Below, one piece after another: positions 31,270-32,648 of a stretch of 32,648 nt of DNA. The position numbers and the translations under genes were made by a program. A model generated the notes under the pieces. The model made no database searches. It was given only the letters and a program-made list of their open reading frames with translations, and had not been told where the DNA came from. Within the stretch, counting starts at the first letter, position 1; every line of letters starts with the position of its first letter. The stretch comes from an uncultured Clostridia bacterium (GTDB lineage: Bacteria; Bacillota; Clostridia; Christensenellales; Borkfalkiaceae). Location of the stretch: positions 1 through 32,648 of the forward strand of contig CALVWI010000019.1 of assembly GCA_944367045.1 (NCBI GenBank). Reading direction: 5' to 3'.

Positions 31270-32648
31270 CTGATCTTCGCCCCGCTCTCCATGACCTTTT
31301 CGGGGGAGATGAGGGAGAGATTGCCCTCGCTGTCCTCGGCGCAGAGGATCATGCCCTCCGACTTGACGCCGCACAGCTTGACGGGCTTGAGGTTCGTGAC
31401 GAGCACCACCCTCTTCCCCACCATTTCCTCGGGGGTGTAGTACTTCGCGATGCCCGAGACGACGGAGCGCACTTCTTCGCCCACTTTTACCGTCTCGTGC
31501 AGGAGCTTTTCGGACTTCTTCACCTTCTCACAGGCGATGACCTCGCCGACGCGCAGCTCCACTTTCGCGAAGTCGTCGATGGTGATCTCGGGGAGCTCCT
31601 CCTCGGCCTCGGCGGGCTGTTTGGCGGGCGCGGCGGGAGCAGGCGCGGGCGTGCCGTTCTCGCGCTCGTATTCCTCGCGCTGAGCCTTCTGAATTGCCTC
31701 CACCTTGGGGGCGACCTCCTTCCAGTCGAAGCGGGCAAAGAGGGGCTCGTCCGTCTCCGAAATGGTGTTGCCGCTCGGGTATGCCCCGAAGCTGTCACAC
31801 TGTTCGAGCGTCTTTAAGGGCGCGTTGAGGTAGGAAGAGATGGTCTCGGCCGTCTTGGGAAGGAAGGGATAGAGGAGGCTTGCGCCCGTCAGGATGCTCT
31901 CGGTGAGGTTATAGAGGACGGTCGCGAGGCGGTCCTTTTGGCTCTCGTCCTTGCCGAGCACCCACGGCGCGGTCTCGTCGATGTACTTGTTGGCGCGGCG
32001 GAAGATCGCGAAGAGTTCGTTGAGGGCATCGGCGATGCGGAAGTCCTCCATGCACGCCTCCACCTTGGCGCGCGCGCCCGTGACGACGGCTTTGAGTTCC
32101 TCATCGACGGGCTCGGAGACATTGCCGTCTCTCACGACGCCATTGAAATACTTCCTCGTCATGGCGAGGGTGCGGCGCACGAGGTTGCCCAAAGTGTTCG
32201 CAAGGTCGGAGTTGACGCGCTCCGTCACGAGTTCCCAGGTGATGGTGCCGTCGCCCTCGTAGGGCATCTCGTGCAGCACGAAGTAGCGCACGGCGTCCAC
32301 GCCGAAGATGGAGACGAGGTCGTCCGCATAGATGACGTTGCCGCGGGATTTACTCATCTTCTCGCCGCCCTGTAAAAGCCAGGGGTGCGCAAAGACGTGG
32401 TCGGGAAGCGGTTCGCCGAGCGCCATCAGGAAGATGGGCCAGTAGATGGTATGGAAGCGGGCGATGTCCTTGCCGATGACGTGCAGCTTTTCGGCGTTGC
32501 GCCAAAATTCATCGTAGAGGGGCGCGCTGCCGTCGGGGTCGTAGCCGAGCCCCGTGATGTAGTTGGTGAGGGCGTCCAGCCACACATAGACGACGTGACG
32601 CTCGTCGAAGTCGACGGGAATGCCCCACTTGAAGGTGGAGCGCGAGAC
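31266..32648 (-). CDS. metG: Methionyl-tRNA synthetase, C-terminal part (cut by window edge)
   Basis: The gene enters at the right edge, and 460 residues are visible up to the stop. The frame is open to the edge, beginning VSRSTFKWGIPVDF. Seen features are YVWLDALTNYITGLGY, GEKMSKSRGNVIYADDL (KMSKS loop), the helical anticodon domain (NELFAIFRRANKYIDETAPW, with the conserved W) and a C-terminal tRNA-binding domain (FAKVELRVGEVIACEKVKKS through GMILCAED), which makes it the dimeric long form. The linker between them is Ala/Pro-rich. The HIGH motif and zinc site lie outside the window. The enzyme charges initiator and elongator tRNA-Met. It heads the tatD-radical SAM-ksgA genes with an ATGA overlap. 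Confidence 0.97.
   Translation of the reverse strand, partial: VSRSTFKWGIPVDFDERHVVYVWLDALTNYITGLGYDPDGSAPLYDEFWRNAEKLHVIGKDIARFHTIYWPIFLMALGEPLPDHVFAHPWLLQGGEKMSKSRGNVIYADDLVSIFGVDAVRYFVLHEMPYEGDGTITWELVTERVNSDLANTLGNLVRRTLAMTRKYFNGVVRDGNVSEPVDEELKAVVTGARAKVEACMEDFRIADALNELFAIFRRANKYIDETAPWVLGKDESQKDRLATVLYNLTESILTGASLLYPFLPKTAETISSYLNAPLKTLEQCDSFGAYPSGNTISETDEPLFARFDWKEVAPKVEAIQKAQREEYERENGTPAPAPAAPAKQPAEAEEELPEITIDDFAKVELRVGEVIACEKVKKSEKLLHETVKVGEEVRSVVSGIAKYYTPEEMVGKRVVLVTNLKPVKLCGVKSEGMILCAEDSEGNLSLISPEKVMESGAKIR

Overview
This is a gene-dense chromosomal segment of a GC-rich, probably spore-forming Firmicute of class Clostridia. The sporulation regulator SpoVT, a SpoVB/YabM-type flippase next to a YabN-type MazG protein, GyrB without the proteobacterial insert, strong AGGAGG ribosome sites and the metG-tatD-ksgA gene order all point that way. 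A Christensenellales-like gut lineage fits, but that is an impression, not a measurement. Almost all genes are housekeeping genes. No prophage, CRISPR array, tRNA, rRNA or complete insertion sequence is visible.

Layout: 1-5722 holds the start of pyruvate phosphate dikinase, then gyrA and gyrB (minus strand). 5963-9558 is an operon of a YabM-type flippase, the YabN/MazG fusion and a tRNA dihydrouridine synthase. An AEC transporter (plus) separates this operon from spoVT, which in Bacillus lies directly next to it. 11384-12437 is a two-gene unit of a 50-residue protein and an XRE regulator with APFLSEE repeats. 12584-19631 is an SOS-type repair operon: uvrB, a HAD nucleotidase, a Nudix hydrolase, uvrA and an aminotransferase. 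19710-22095 has two small helix-turn-helix-like membrane proteins and glnS. 22377-25307 has glyS and a processive family 2 glycosyltransferase (plus). 25632-28896 holds a 58-residue gene behind an attenuator-like leader, an esterase, a PlsC acyltransferase and a PHP phosphatase. 28946-32648 is metG-tatD-radical SAM-ksgA.

The most interesting material lies between the genes. Three diverged copies of a 230-360 bp element sit directly behind stop codons, each in the same orientation as the gene before it. They keep short sequence blocks and at least five hairpins whose arms change in a compensatory way, so they look like a structured RNA family. Two copies end in the same terminator hairpin, and the copy between gyrB and gyrA has lost it. 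Other signals are a mutually exclusive terminator/antiterminator leader with a 13-residue leader peptide, a 5-6-5 palindrome centred 49.5 bp upstream of two -10 boxes (the spacing expected of a CRP/FNR-type activator), a near-consensus LexA box on uvrB, a sigma-G-like spoVT promoter, a probable leaderless PHP gene, and a 24-bp alternating purine-pyrimidine tract in the gyrB leader.
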